From contig JAHEJT010000022.1 in the NCBI GenBank assembly GCA_024638765.1, positions 1-45,745 on the forward strand: a stretch of DNA of 45,745 nt. Reading direction: 5' to 3'. The translations under genes were made by a program, and so were the position numbers. Below the pieces are notes generated by a model, which saw only the letters and a list, made by a program, of their open reading frames with translations, ran no database searches and was not told the origin of the DNA. The stretch's first letter is position 1. Each line of letters begins with the position of its first letter. Shown here in pieces: positions 8,888 to 17,870 of this stretch. The DNA comes from Verrucomicrobiales bacterium (GTDB taxonomy: Bacteria > Verrucomicrobiota > Verrucomicrobiia > Verrucomicrobiales > DEV007).

Positions 8888-9517
8888 ATGGCATACGAAT
8901 TACCCGACTTACCATACTCCTTCGACGCCCTGGAGCCGCATATCGACGCCCAGACCATGGAGATCCATCACGATCGCCATCATAATACCTACGTCACCAG
9001 CCTGAATGCGGCGCTCGAGGGACAGGCCGATCTGGCCTCCAAATCCGTCGAAGACTTGATCTCCGATCTCGACGCGGTCCCCGACGGCATCCGCGGCGCG
9101 GTCCGCAATCATGGGGGTGGCCACGCCAATCACTCACTCTTCTGGTCCGTCATGGGGCCGGGAGGGGGCGGTGCCCCGGGAGGCGACCTTGGGGACGCCA
9201 TCAACGCCAAATTCGGAAGCCTGGAATCCTTTCAGGAAGCCTTCGCCAAAGCTGCGGCCACCCGCTTCGGCAGCGGCTGGGCCTGGCTCTGCGTCGACGG
9301 CTCCGGTGAGCTTTGCGTCTGCTCCACCCCGAATCAGGACAGCCCGCTCATGAAAGGCGTCGCCGATTGCGAGGGCACACCCATCCTCGGCTGCGACGTC
9401 TGGGAACACGCTTACTACCTCAAATACCAGAACAAACGGCCGGATTACGTCAAGGCCTGGTGGAACACAGTCAACTGGGACGCCGTGGCGCAACGTTACG
9501 CTGCGGCCCGGGGCTGA
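8888..9517 (+). CDS. Superoxide dismutase, Fe/Mn family
   Basis: Converts superoxide to oxygen and hydrogen peroxide. The 209-residue protein (ATG at 8888, before [19 protein letters not shown]) has all four metal ligands: H27 in [10 protein letters not shown]82 in NHSLFW, and D170 and H174 in [19 protein letters not shown] and GGGAPGGDL resemble Mn-type or cambialistic enzymes, but metal use cannot be settled from sequence alone. No signal peptide, so cytosolic. The upstream in-frame extension through the rmuC antisense region is not coding. It lies 143 bases upstream of dapL on the same strand; a GC-rich inverted pair (GCGGCCGC...GCGGCCGC, about 9567-9596) lies between them. Confidence 0.95.
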   Translation: MAYELPDLPYSFDALEPHIDAQTMEIHHDRHHNTYVTSLNAALEGQADLASKSVEDLISDLDAVPDGIRGAVRNHGGGHANHSLFWSVMGPGGGGAPGGDLGDAINAKFGSLESFQEAFAKAAATRFGSGWAWLCVDGSGELCVCSTPNQDSPLMKGVADCEGTPILGCDVWEHAYYLKYQNKRPDYVKAWWNTVNWDAVAQRYAAARG

Positions 9518-9660
9518 GTTCAGCTTTCCGGGGTCGCGAAGGTATCCTCACTGACCCCACCCCTGGCGCGGCCGCCGCCCCCCCGCAGCGGCCGCGCCAA
9601 TCCCTTCCTCTTTCCGGCAGCGGGGAAAAATCAAACTTGCCCATTACCCAAATCAAGGCC

Positions 9661-10917
9661 ATGGCTCGCCTCAACGAAAACTATCTAAAGCTGAAAGCCG
9701 GGTATCTCTTTCCCGAGATCGGACGGCGTGTCACCGCCTTCTCGGAAGCGAATCCCGATGCGGCCGGCCAAATCATCAAGTGCGGGATTGGCGACGTTAC
9801 CGAGCCGATTCCCGAGGCGGCCCGCAGCGCAATCAAGGATGCCGTCGACGAACTCGGTGACCGCGCGACTTTTCGCGGTTACGGTCCGGAGCAGGGATAC
9901 CCCTTTCTCCGGGAAGCCATCACCGAGCACATGTTCCACAGCCGCGGCATGGACATCACGCCGGACGAGATTTTCGTTTCGGACGGCTCCAAGTGCGACA
10001 CCGGAAACATTCTCGACATCTTTGGAAGCGGAAACACCATCGCGATCACCGATCCCGTTTACCCGGTCTATGTCGACACCAATGTCATGGCAGGCAACAC
10101 GGGGGAAGCGGATAAGTCCGGCGCTTACGGCGGTCTCGTTTACCTGCCCTGCACCACTGAGAATTCCTTTGTGCCCGAGATCCCGTCCACTGAAGTGGAT
10201 CTCATCTATCTGTGTTATCCCAACAATCCCACCGGCGCGGTCGCCACGCGCGATCAGCTGGCCGCCTGGGTGGAGTTTGCGCGCGCGCACAACGCCATCA
10301 TTCTTTACGACGCCGCTTACGAAGCCTTTATCCAGGATCCCGAAATCCCGCATTCCATCTTCGAAATCCCCGGCGCCCGCGAATGTGCGATCGAATTCCG
10401 CAGCTTTTCCAAGAACGGGGGATTCACGGGGGTCCGCTGCGCTTTCACGGTGGTTCCCCGGGAACTGGAGGCCGTCACCGCAGACGGATCGGCGCACGCG
10501 CTTCACCCGCTCTGGGCCCGGCGGCAAAGCACCAAGTTCAACGGAGTCAGTTACCCCGTGCAACGCGGCGCAGAGGCCCTTTTTAGCCAAGCCGGACGCG
10601 CCCAGGTCGGAACCCTCATCGCGCATTACATGGGCAATGCCGCCTTGCTGCGCCAAGTCTGCGCAGATACCGGACTCCAGGTTTATGGAGGAGAAAACGC
10701 CCCCTATGTCTGGGTCCGATGCCCCGACGGCGTCGGCAGTTGGGAGGTCTTCGACCGAATGCTGGCGGAAGCCAATGTCGTGGTCACCCCGGGCGCCGGT
10801 TTCGGCGCCGCCGGCGAAGGATTTTTTCGCATCTCTGCGTTCAACAGCCGGGAGAACGTCGAAGAAGTCTGCCGCCGGCTGCAAGCCCTCAACTGGCAGG
10901 CCGCCCAGCCGGCCTGA
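9661..10917 (+). CDS. dapL: LL-diaminopimelate aminotransferase
   Basis: PLP enzyme that converts tetrahydrodipicolinate directly to LL-diaminopimelate, bypassing dapC/D/E in lysine and peptidoglycan synthesis. The 418-residue protein starts at ATG 9661 with [20 protein letters not shown], the usual N-terminus of the family. Key segments are [15 protein letters not shown] (73-87), [10 protein letters not shown] (107-116), CYPNNPTGA (185-193), YDAAYEAFI (216-224) and the PLP-lysine motif [10 protein letters not shown] (K251). DapL is known from plants, chlamydiae and other PVC bacteria, which supports the taxonomic inference. The DCC-family gene follows after 16 bases, so the two are probably cotranscribed. 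Confidence 0.96.
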   Translation: MARLNENYLKLKAGYLFPEIGRRVTAFSEANPDAAGQIIKCGIGDVTEPIPEAARSAIKDAVDELGDRATFRGYGPEQGYPFLREAITEHMFHSRGMDITPDEIFVSDGSKCDTGNILDIFGSGNTIAITDPVYPVYVDTNVMAGNTGEADKSGAYGGLVYLPCTTENSFVPEIPSTEVDLIYLCYPNNPTGAVATRDQLAAWVEFARAHNAIILYDAAYEAFIQDPEIPHSIFEIPGARECAIEFRSFSKNGGFTGVRCAFTVVPRELEAVTADGSAHALHPLWARRQSTKFNGVSYPVQRGAEALFSQAGRAQVGTLIAHYMGNAALLRQVCADTGLQVYGGENAPYVWVRCPDGVGSWEVFDRMLAEANVVVTPGAGFGAAGEGFFRISAFNSRENVEEVCRRLQALNWQAAQPA

Positions 10918-10933
10918 CCCCGATCCGCCGGTC

Positions 10934-11380
10934 GTGTCCCCGCTCGAGGCAGCCCGTGGAAAGAACATCGTGTTCTACGACGGCGTCTGTGTCTTCTGTG
11001 ACAACACTGTCCAGGTGCTTTACCGCATCGACCGGCGCAGGTCCCTGGCGTTCGCGACTCTCCAGGGTCAGCTGGGAAGAATCCTCGCTGCTTCTCCCGC
11101 GTTTCCTCCCGACGCGGAATTGCTTTCCAGTATCGTATTCGTCACAGAATTTGGAACCGGCTTCGAACGTATTTATACCCGCTCCGACGCAGCCCTTAAG
11201 ATTCTCGAACTGACGGGCGGCATCTGGCATGCGGCGCTGCTTTTCCGCCTCGTCCCCCGCTTCGCCCGTGACGCCTTCTACAACTGGTTCGCCGCCCGCC
11301 GTTACCGGTGGTTCGGGAAAAAAAACTCCGTGACCTGCTTTCTGCCGCCCCCGGAAGACCGGGGGCGGTTTTTTGAGTAG
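10934..11380 (+). CDS. DCC-family thiol-disulfide oxidoreductase-like protein (DUF393)
   Basis: Small predicted redox protein named for its DxxCxxC motif, here YDGVCVFCDN with D16, C19 and C22. The 148-residue reading starts with GTG at 10934, 16 bases after dapL; no ATG is available before the motif, so a GTG start is required. The body contains RIDRRRSLAFATLQG and DAALKILELTGGIWHAALLFRLVPRFARDAFYNWFAARRYRWFGK, typical of the family. The substrate is unknown. The last eight or so codons lie within an intrinsic terminator (11345-11374), so C-terminal residues PPPEDRGRFF are partly dictated by the hairpin. Confidence 0.88.
   Translation: MSPLEAARGKNIVFYDGVCVFCDNTVQVLYRIDRRRSLAFATLQGQLGRILAASPAFPPDAELLSSIVFVTEFGTGFERIYTRSDAALKILELTGGIWHAALLFRLVPRFARDAFYNWFAARRYRWFGKKNSVTCFLPPPEDRGRFFE
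11345..11374 (+). terminator. Rho-independent terminator inside the 3' end of the DCC gene
   Basis: A perfect 10-bp stem CCGCCCCCGG (11345-11354), loop AAGA, CCGGGGGCGG (11359-11368), is followed directly by six T residues (11369-11374). The stop codon TAG is at 11378-11380, so the terminator sits wholly within the coding sequence. It would end the dapL-DCC transcript. Confidence 0.9.
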
Positions 11381-11565
11381 GTTGGGGGCTGCGCCCGGGT
11401 TATTGGTTAACAGGCCAATGTGACGCAGGCAGCCTGCCCGCTCCGTAGCGATGGCGAAGGCGGGTCCCGCCTGCGATCTTAGATGGTTGCTGCGTCAGCA
11501 ACCACTCTCCCCTGACAACTATTAACCGATAACGAATAACGGCGGGCGAAGCCCGCCCCCGCCCG
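11381..11565. repeat. Convergent intergenic region with small hairpins
   Basis: This gap between convergent genes contains the 8-bp hairpin GGTTGCTG-CGT-CAGCAACC (11485-11503) and a degenerate heptamer run AACCGAT/AACGAAT (about 11519-11540). It also holds GGCGGGC-GAA-GCCCGCC (11541-11557), which could terminate dnaN transcription on the minus strand although no strong T-run follows. Confidence 0.6.
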
Positions 11566-12663
11566 TTACTGAGTTACCCGCATGGGCATCAGCACGTAAA
11601 GGAACGAGCTGTTGTTCTTGAGGACACCCGGACTCATCTCGTCGATAAGTTCCAGGTAAACCTCGTCCGAATCGAGATTGCGCAAGGGCGCCATCAGGAA
11701 CTCGGGATTAAAAGCGATCGCAAACTCCGGTCCCTTGTAAGAAACCGCCAGCGATTCCTTGGCCTCCCCGATATCGGGGGAATTCGCCATGATATCGATG
11801 TTGTCCTCCCCGAATACCAGTTTCAAGGAGTTGGATTTCTCGCTGGTAAGCAGCGATACCCGGTGGGCACTGCTCAGGAAAGTCTCGCGCTCCAGGGTAA
11901 TCCTCTCCTTGGTCTCCGCGGGAATGACCTGGCGGAAGTTGGGGTAATTCCCTTCGATCAGCTTGCTGACGAGGATGTTCTTATTCAATTCGAAGGCGAT
12001 CTGGTTATCCGTCCTCCGGATCAGGACCTCGCCTTCGTCTCGCAGAAGCCGCTGCAACTCGTTGATGGCCTTGGTCGGCACGATGATGTCGCCTTCGTGA
12101 CTCTGAGGAAACTCGATTTCGTGATCCACCATCGCGAGACGCCGCCCGTCAGTGGCGACCAGGGTCAAGGTATTGTCTTTGAAAGACCAGAAAATCCCAT
12201 TCAAGACGTAACGGGTCTCGTCCGTCGAAATGGCGTAGGACGTCTTGCGCAAGCTGTTTTTCAGAGTGGCCTGCTCCATCTTGAATTCCTTGGCATCCTC
12301 AAAGTCCGGTAAGGCCGGAAATTCGTCTTCCGCCAAACCGAGAATCTTGAAGTAACTAGGCCCGCTGCGAATCGTCGCCACGTTGTCACCGTTGACTTCT
12401 ACATCGATCTCATTGGTGGGGACCTCGCGGATGATGGTGGCGAGCTTCCGGGCGGGAAGCGTCGTGCACCCGTCCTTCTTGACTTCCGCCTCGACACGGC
12501 CGCTGACGCCGACGTCGAGATCGGTGGTGGTCAGCTTGACTTCGCCCTCACCGGCCTCGAGGAGCACGTTGGAGAGAATCGGCAGGGTCGTCCGGGCGCT
12601 CACCACGTGCTGCACCTGCTGCAATCCCTCGAGAAAACCTTCTTTACTGATACGAAACTTCAT
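11566..12663 (-). CDS. dnaN: DNA polymerase III subunit beta (sliding clamp)
   Basis: Ring-shaped processivity clamp of the replicative polymerase. The 365-residue protein starting MKFRISKEGFLEGLQQVQHVVSARTTLPILSN matches the three-domain family in length. Conserved pieces include LPARKLATIIREVP (domain 1), VLNGIFWSF and LVATDGRRLA (domain 2), SLLTSEKSNSLKLVF and the C-terminal SSFLYVLMPMRV. A GTG nine codons upstream (12690) directly abuts AGGGGAG; the ATG at 12663 is preferred because it gives the canonical N-terminus. It lies downstream of dnaA on the same strand, the classic dnaA-dnaN order. Confidence 0.96.
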   Translation of the reverse strand: MKFRISKEGFLEGLQQVQHVVSARTTLPILSNVLLEAGEGEVKLTTTDLDVGVSGRVEAEVKKDGCTTLPARKLATIIREVPTNEIDVEVNGDNVATIRSGPSYFKILGLAEDEFPALPDFEDAKEFKMEQATLKNSLRKTSYAISTDETRYVLNGIFWSFKDNTLTLVATDGRRLAMVDHEIEFPQSHEGDIIVPTKAINELQRLLRDEGEVLIRRTDNQIAFELNKNILVSKLIEGNYPNFRQVIPAETKERITLERETFLSSAHRVSLLTSEKSNSLKLVFGEDNIDIMANSPDIGEAKESLAVSYKGPEFAIAFNPEFLMAPLRNLDSDEVYLELIDEMSPGVLKNNSSFLYVLMPMRVTQ

Positions 12664-12938
12664 TCCTTGCTCATTGGGTGTTCCGGCCACCTCCCCTTGT
12701 GATTACAGGGATGCCCGGAAGGGCTGTAACCAGTGAAATCCAGAATCCCGAATGCCTCCCGGGCCGGTTTCGGGAGGATTATTGTACGGAAAAAACCCCG
12801 TGTCTAATCAAAACCGTGGAAAGCGCCGGCCGGGAAAAATCAAGGGCCCCGGCCTGACCGGCGGGGCCTCAACTCCCCTTACCCGGTGTCCGCCGGAGCC
12901 CCTGAGGTGGAAACTCGGTTTCCTAGAATTTCGGCCCT

Positions 12939-14372
12939 TTACTCGCGAATTCGATCGTGAAGGAAAGAGACCGCCTGCCGGATTTCCTTCTTCAGCTCCA
13001 TTTTCGCCTTCACCGTCTTGATCGCGTGGATCACCGTGCCGTGATCGCGGCCCCCGAAGGCGTCCCCAATCTCATTGAGCGAGGAATCCGTGAGCTGTCG
13101 TGCCAGATACATTGCCACCTGGCGAGGAAATGCGATGTTGGCAGGACGCCGCTTACTCATCATGTCCGCGATGCGCACATCGTAATACTCGGCGACGCGT
13201 TTCTGGATCTGGTCGATGGTAACGACCTCCTTGGCTTCCTCCTGGAGGATGTCCTTGAGGAGATCCTCGAGCGCCTCCTCGTTGACCTCGTCCTTGGTCA
13301 GGGAGAAATACGAGGCCACCCGCATCAGGCCGCCCTCGAGCCGGCGCACGTTGCTGCGGATTTTTTCCGCGAGAAAGTTCACGACTTCATCGTCCACCGT
13401 GACCTGCCAGTCCTCCATTTTCTTCCGCAGAATGGCGACCCTTGTCTCCATGTCCGGAGGCTGCACCTCGGCCGTCAGCCCCCATTCAAAACGTGAAACC
13501 AGCCGACGCTCAAGATTGGCGATCTCGCTGGGGGGACGATCGCTGGACAGGACGATCTGTTTATGTCCGTCCGACAATGAATTAAAGGTGTGGAAAAACT
13601 CCTCCTGAGTCGCTTCCTTGCGGGCTACGAACTGGATATCGTCGATCAGCAGGACATCCGCTTTCCGATAGCGCTTGCGAAACTGCACCAGGGAATTCGT
13701 CTGCAGCGCGTCGATAAAATCGTTGGTAAAGACCTCACTGGTGACGTAAAGGACTTTCGCCCGCTTGTTGCGCTTCAGGATTGCCTGCCCGATGGAGTGC
13801 ATCAAGTGCGTTTTGCCGAGACCCACTCCGCTGTAAATGAAGAGGGGGTTATAGTTCATTGCCGGAGATTCCGCGACCGCCCTGGCCGCCGCCCAGGCAA
13901 ACTTGTTGTTGCTGCCCACCACGAAGGATTCAAAGGTGTTCTTACCGTTGAGACCCTTGGCGGCGCCATTCATCCCTTTCCGGGTGGGCCTGCCGCCTTC
14001 TTCAAGGCCCTGCTTAATGAGTTCGCTGGACTTTTCATCCGCCGCGCCGTTCCCGTCCTCGGCCGGCGTCGGCACTTCGGCCAGCCCTGCCTCGCCGGCG
14101 TCGCGCGCAGGCTTCTCCTCCGGCTCGGAAAACTGAAACTCCACCCGGCGCGGATGCCCGAGGACCTTGGCGATGCTGCTCCCCAGAATGGCGTCGTAAT
14201 TACTCTCGATCCACAACTTGTAAATATTACTCGGCACTTCAACAGTGATGACATCTTCCGAGGCCTCAATCAGCCTGGTCTTGGAAAACCAACGCTCATA
14301 AGTATCCCCACTGACCATGCTTTTCACGGAGTCACAGATCTCGTCCCATATCGAATTCAGACCGGTTGGCAT
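12939..14372 (-). CDS. dnaA: Chromosomal replication initiator protein DnaA
   Basis: AAA+ ATPase that binds DnaA boxes and opens the origin. The start chosen is ATG 14372 (MPTGLNSIWDEICDSVK), with GGAAAG eight bases upstream; an in-frame GTG lies five codons further up. The product has 477 residues: DnaA_N domain (about 1-85), a variable Glu/Lys-rich linker (85-140), Walker A GVGLGKTH (182-189), Walker B VLLIDDIQF (240-248), and a C-terminal helix-turn-helix with the box-recognition signature GGRDHGTVIHA (about 440-450). dnaN follows after 275 bases; that gap holds an inverted pair CTCCCG/CGGGAG near 12757-12780 without a T-run. Confidence 0.97.
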   Translation of the reverse strand: MPTGLNSIWDEICDSVKSMVSGDTYERWFSKTRLIEASEDVITVEVPSNIYKLWIESNYDAILGSSIAKVLGHPRRVEFQFSEPEEKPARDAGEAGLAEVPTPAEDGNGAADEKSSELIKQGLEEGGRPTRKGMNGAAKGLNGKNTFESFVVGSNNKFAWAAARAVAESPAMNYNPLFIYSGVGLGKTHLMHSIGQAILKRNKRAKVLYVTSEVFTNDFIDALQTNSLVQFRKRYRKADVLLIDDIQFVARKEATQEEFFHTFNSLSDGHKQIVLSSDRPPSEIANLERRLVSRFEWGLTAEVQPPDMETRVAILRKKMEDWQVTVDDEVVNFLAEKIRSNVRRLEGGLMRVASYFSLTKDEVNEEALEDLLKDILQEEAKEVVTIDQIQKRVAEYYDVRIADMMSKRRPANIAFPRQVAMYLARQLTDSSLNEIGDAFGGRDHGTVIHAIKTVKAKMELKKEIRQAVSFLHDRIRE

Positions 14373-14935
14373 CACTGTTCTTTCCACGTTAAGAAATTTA
14401 GCTCGGAGCTCGGGTCGACCAAAAAGCCAGATCTGCCTCGCGCCAGCCTGGCTCTTTCGTATCGTCGCGCCTATCGACGCGTGGTTTTGAAAAACTCGAG
14501 CCTCCGTTATTGCGTAACTAGCTGGTTGTTAAAGAAAACTGCAATACTCACCCCAACTGGACGCAAAGACACCCTGCCTGAGAGAAAGACATCTTCTCGG
14601 GAGAAAGGTGGAACTGCGGACACGGTGGGGGGAGAGCTTAAACAACCCCGCGAGTTACCGAATAATCTCGGCCCCCTCCCCGGGTTGATCTCTCTGCTGC
14701 CGTAACAAAAGCGAGTCTAGAAACCCGTCGCCCGGTGAACAAGAAAATTTATGCACACACGCACACTTTTTTCCGTGGAACATGAATAACTAGGCGTGAA
14801 ACGCGGCTCTCAAAAGGACTCCAATTATTAAAAAAACGCCGGCGCGCGTCAGTTCGGCACCGATAAAAAGTTAACCGAAAACAACCCGGCGCATTTGCAA
14901 ATTTTGCACACGCACTTTTCCTATGGATGTGCGTG
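14373..14935. other. Candidate replication origin upstream of dnaA
   Basis: This 563-base gene-free gap lies upstream of dnaA, a common oriC position. Two 9-mers fit the DnaA-box consensus TTWTNCACA: TTATGCACA (14749-14757) and TTTTGCACA (14902-14910). Each is followed by a similar GCAC-rich and T-rich tail (CACACGCACACTTTTTT and CACGCACTTTT). Between them lies a short A/T-rich patch, AATTATTAAAAAAAC (14823-14837). Only two boxes are seen, so the evidence is positional as much as sequence-based. The dnaA promoter must also lie in this gap; no confident -35/-10 pair was found. Confidence 0.45.
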
Positions 14936-14936
14936 T
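14908..14936. repeat. Inverted repeat at the 3' end of the symporter gene
   Basis: ACACGCAC (14908-14915) pairs with GTGCGTGT (14929-14936) around a 13-nt loop, reaching into the stop codon of the symporter gene. It may contribute to 3'-end formation on the minus strand, but there is no U-run. It overlaps the second DnaA-box-like 9-mer. Confidence 0.5.
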
Positions 14937-16606
14937 TAGGATTTCGCATCCGACACCGCGTTCGCACTCCGCGGAATCATTAAGCCGCACAACAAAGTCA
15001 CGATCGCGGTCAACGGCCACATCCAGACATACGAAAGCGTCGACCGAATCGATTCGCCCACCAACTCATACGTCGGCAACTGAGCCAGTGTCTCCGGCCG
15101 GATCCATCCGGCCTTCATCACCAGCACCCAGATGTCCGTCCTCACAAATAACACCAGGATAAATGACAGGGCCGCGCCCACGAATAACCCGCGGACACTC
15201 CCCTTGCCCCACATCGCCGCCAAGAATATCGCCAGCATCGGTCCCACGGTGTAACTCGTCATCCCGAACGCCAGCGGCAAGATGGGAATGCCCTCCCGCA
15301 CCGCGTTCAGAAAAAACGTGAACCCCGTCAAGACCAGTCCCCAGCCGATCACCAGCATCCGCGATCTCCGCAGCAACTGCCGCTCGCTCAAGCCCACATC
15401 TCCACGCTCCGGGTGATAGATCAAGGACAACGTGGTCTGACTTAACGCCGCCAGGATCGAGTCCAGGCTCGAAATCGCCGCCGCAAACACCCCCGCCAGG
15501 ATCAGCCCGCTCAGCCCCACCGGCAGCACCGTCACGACCCACATCGGAAATACAAAATCGCGTTGCCCCGGCTGGATCACGCCCGAAACCTCCTTCGTCT
15601 CAGGATTCTCAAGGTAAACCGCGTCCGCCCGAATTTCCGCCACCGCTGCTGCGTCCGCGTCGAACACCGTTTGCAACTCCATATCCGTAAATGGCTGGCT
15701 CTGGTAGTGCACGAACAATGCCGCCCCCACCAGCAACATCATTAATGTCACAATCTGCCCGACCGAGCTGACGATAATCGCTTTCGAGGCATCGCGCGCA
15801 CTCTTGCAGCAGAACATCCGCTGCGCCATCAGTTGGTCCGTCCCGAAAATGCCCAGGTTCTGAAATGGCACCGCGATGATCGCCACCCAAAACGTAAACT
15901 GCAGGTCCTTCTGTAACCGCAGGTCCCAGATCTCCAGCCTCCCGAATCGCGAGGCCGTCTCATAAAACTCGCTCAAGCCTCCGTTCAACGAACTCACTAT
16001 CCAGACAAACGCGAATATCCCTCCGAACGCGAACAGCAGGAACTGCATCACGTCCGTCCAGATTACCGTCCGCATCCCGCCCATCAGCGTCCAGGTGATC
16101 GCAAAAATTCCGATCACGATGATCGATTGCCACATCTCCATTCCCGTCACCACCCGCAGCGGAATCGCCGCCACCAGCACCCGCACGCTCTGCGCGAGAA
16201 TGCTCCCCACCTTGAAAATGATCGTCGCCAGAACCTTGGCCGAGTTCCCCAGCCGGTAACCCATGTAGTCGTAGGGACTGTATATCTCCCGCTCGTAGTA
16301 AACCCGGACGAAAAACATCCCCACGAGGATCCGCGCCAGGATCGACCCGATCGCCCACTGCAAATACGTGAAATTTCCGTGTAACGCGAATAGCGTGCCC
16401 GGTACCCCGATGAATGTCACCCCGCTGATCTCGGTGGCGATAATGGAACCTGTGACCGCCAGCCAAGGCAGCGATCGACCCCCCAGGAAGAAGTCATGGA
16501 TGGAAGCCTGTTTTCCGCGCATGCGGTGCCCCACCAGCGTCGTCAGTCCCAAATACCCAAAAACCACCAGCCAGTCGGCCGGCTTGAAAAAATCGTGAAC
16601 CTCCAT
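14936..16606 (-). CDS. Sodium:solute symporter (SSS) family transporter
   Basis: Inner-membrane sodium-coupled transporter. The 556-residue protein has about 13 predicted membrane helices. The N-terminal region shows the family pattern DFFLGGRSLPWLAVTGSIIATEISGVTFIGVPG (about 38-70), with the unwound-helix ISGVTFIG typical of SSS proteins, followed by LMGGMRTVIWTDVMQF and FGTDQLMAQRMFCCKS. An unusual extracytoplasmic loop with ADAAAVAEIRADAVYLENPETKEVSG splits helices in the second half. The substrate cannot be assigned; sugars, sialic acid or organic acids are all possible. It lies next to dnaA but is probably an independent transcript. Confidence 0.92.
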   Translation of the reverse strand: MEVHDFFKPADWLVVFGYLGLTTLVGHRMRGKQASIHDFFLGGRSLPWLAVTGSIIATEISGVTFIGVPGTLFALHGNFTYLQWAIGSILARILVGMFFVRVYYEREIYSPYDYMGYRLGNSAKVLATIIFKVGSILAQSVRVLVAAIPLRVVTGMEMWQSIIVIGIFAITWTLMGGMRTVIWTDVMQFLLFAFGGIFAFVWIVSSLNGGLSEFYETASRFGRLEIWDLRLQKDLQFTFWVAIIAVPFQNLGIFGTDQLMAQRMFCCKSARDASKAIIVSSVGQIVTLMMLLVGAALFVHYQSQPFTDMELQTVFDADAAAVAEIRADAVYLENPETKEVSGVIQPGQRDFVFPMWVVTVLPVGLSGLILAGVFAAAISSLDSILAALSQTTLSLIYHPERGDVGLSERQLLRRSRMLVIGWGLVLTGFTFFLNAVREGIPILPLAFGMTSYTVGPMLAIFLAAMWGKGSVRGLFVGAALSFILVLFVRTDIWVLVMKAGWIRPETLAQLPTYELVGESIRSTLSYVWMWPLTAIVTLLCGLMIPRSANAVSDAKS

Positions 16607-16717
16607 GTCGCGGACCCCTCCGTCTTGCTTCGGAGCAGAGAATGCGCGGAATCCCCGCGCGAGTCAAAGATTATGCCAGGAGAACGAATCAAGGCCGGAG
16701 AACGGGTCTCCAGACTC

Positions 16718-16750
16718 GTTCTGAATCCCGATGGTATCGGGAGAGGTTCG
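16718..16750 (-). repeat. Dispersed hairpin repeat, copy 2
   Basis: On the minus strand this reads CGAACCTCTCCCGATACCATCGGGATTCAGAAC, differing at about two positions from the copy at 5079-5112. The stem CCCGAT/ATCGGG is intact. It lies in the gap between the divergently transcribed symporter gene and the small hypothetical gene. Confidence 0.75.
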
Positions 16751-16824
16751 TTCCCCCCCGGCCGATTTTCCCGTTTCCATCCTGCCAGAGGCCCCGTAAA
16801 TTACCCCGGCCGGACCGACACCCT

Positions 16825-17073
16825 ATGAGCCTTTCACCAGAGGAAAAAACCCGCTTCCAACCCCTTGCCGTGCTGCTGCGCCGGCGTCTCGAGGTCATCG
16901 CCGACCACGGCTTTCGCGACCGCGACCCCGAGGCGCATCTCGCCGCCCTTAAAGCGGTCAGCGAAGAAATCGTCGCGCACCAGGCCTCACTGGGTAACGA
17001 CGTGCCCCCACGCCTCGCGCACTTCCTGGAGGGGTGCAGTTACGACAAGGCGCTCGCCTTCATCGAACAATAG
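16825..17073 (+). CDS. Small conserved-looking hypothetical protein
   Basis: Function not recognised. The ATG at 16825 opens an 82-residue soluble, helix-rich, charged protein (MSLSPEEKTRFQPLAVLLRRRLEVIADHG...). There are no cysteines of note apart from EGCSYDKALAFI near the end, and no signal peptide or membrane segment. It is the only plus-strand gene between the symporter gene and the ribosomal block and converges on rpsD. Its codon composition resembles real genes, but its coding status rests on the ORF alone. Confidence 0.6.
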   Translation: MSLSPEEKTRFQPLAVLLRRRLEVIADHGFRDRDPEAHLAALKAVSEEIVAHQASLGNDVPPRLAHFLEGCSYDKALAFIEQ

Positions 17074-17078
17074 AAGGA

Positions 17079-17165
17079 GGGCAACGCTTTGTAGTTGCCG
17101 CAATGGAGGGCAACGCCTCGTCGTTGCCGCAATGGGGGGCAACGCTTCGTCGTTGCCGCGAATGC
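17079..17165. repeat. Three tandem 29-bp hairpin repeats
   Basis: Units start at 17079, 17108 and 17137. Each contains GGCAACG-N6-CGTTGCC (first copy GGCAACG/AGTTGCC, one mismatch), followed in the first two units by GCAATGGR. The array lies exactly between the stop of the small plus-strand gene and the convergent end of rpsD at 17206. Each unit folds into a 7-bp hairpin, so the array may act as a bidirectional terminator or mRNA end protector (inference). Confidence 0.85.
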
Positions 17166-17205
17166 CGGGGAAATGGAACAAGGTGTTCCCTCCCGGCCGC
17201 CCAAA

Positions 17206-17817
17206 TTACCGCGAATACAACTCGACCACCAGCTGCTCGTTGACTAGCGGATCGATCTCGTCACGAGTGGGGATGCGTGCCACCGTCCCAATGAGAGCGT
17301 CGCGGTCCATGGTCACCCAATCCGGAAGCGGCACCGCCTGGGTCAAATCCAGCGATCGCATCGCCAACTGCTGGGAGCGGGGATTGTCTCTCACCGTGAT
17401 GACGTCTCCGGATTTGCAGCGGAAAGACGGAATATCCACGCGCCGGCCGTTCACCAGGATGTGACCGTGATTCACCAACTGACGGGCGGCGTTGCGGGTG
17501 TTCCCCATGCCGAGGCGGAAGACGACGTTGTCGAGGCGCTGCTCCAGGAACTGCAGCAGGATTTCGCCGGTGACGCCACGCCTGCGCGCGGCTTCCTTAA
17601 AGGTGCGGCGGAATTGCTTCTCCAGGAGCCCGTACTGAAGGCGAAGCTTCTGCTTCTCCGCCAAGGCGATGGAGTAATCCGATTTCTTCTGGCGTCCGCG
17701 CCGCGAACCATGCATTCCGGGTCCGTAACTGCGTCGCTCCAGGGCCCGGGTGGGGCCGAACAGGGGAATGCCGAAACGGCGACTGATTTTGTCTTTGGGA
17801 CCGGTATACCTTGCCAT
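17206..17817 (-). CDS. rpsD: 30S ribosomal protein S4
   Basis: Binds 16S rRNA early in 30S assembly. The start at 17817 gives MARYTGPKDKISRRFGIPLFG; in-frame upstream sequence runs into rpsK and is not used. The 203-residue protein has the S4 N-terminal domain and the S4 RNA-binding domain LEQRLDNVVFRLGMGNTRNAARQLVNHGHILVNGRRVDIPSF (about 92-133). It is the last gene of the ribosomal run: rpoA and rplQ, which usually follow, are absent, and a tandem hairpin array lies just downstream. Confidence 0.97.
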   Translation of the reverse strand: MARYTGPKDKISRRFGIPLFGPTRALERRSYGPGMHGSRRGRQKKSDYSIALAEKQKLRLQYGLLEKQFRRTFKEAARRRGVTGEILLQFLEQRLDNVVFRLGMGNTRNAARQLVNHGHILVNGRRVDIPSFRCKSGDVITVRDNPRSQQLAMRSLDLTQAVPLPDWVTMDRDALIGTVARIPTRDEIDPLVNEQLVVELYSR

Positions 17818-17870
17818 GAGAAATCGAATTGAGTGAGTGCGGGTTGCTTCGCGAAGCGGGACCGGGGAAA

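Noticed and set aside
9313-9660. N-terminal extension of DapL
   Set aside because: The upstream in-frame stretch overlaps the dismutase gene; the ATG at 9661 gives the normal DapL N-terminus.
12664-12938. Terminator between dnaA and dnaN
   Set aside because: The CTCCCG/CGGGAG inverted pair has no following T-run on the minus strand, so it was not listed as a terminator.
13590-14705. 371-residue plus-strand ORF opposite dnaA
   Set aside because: Covers dnaA on the other strand and part of the origin candidate; no recognisable protein features.
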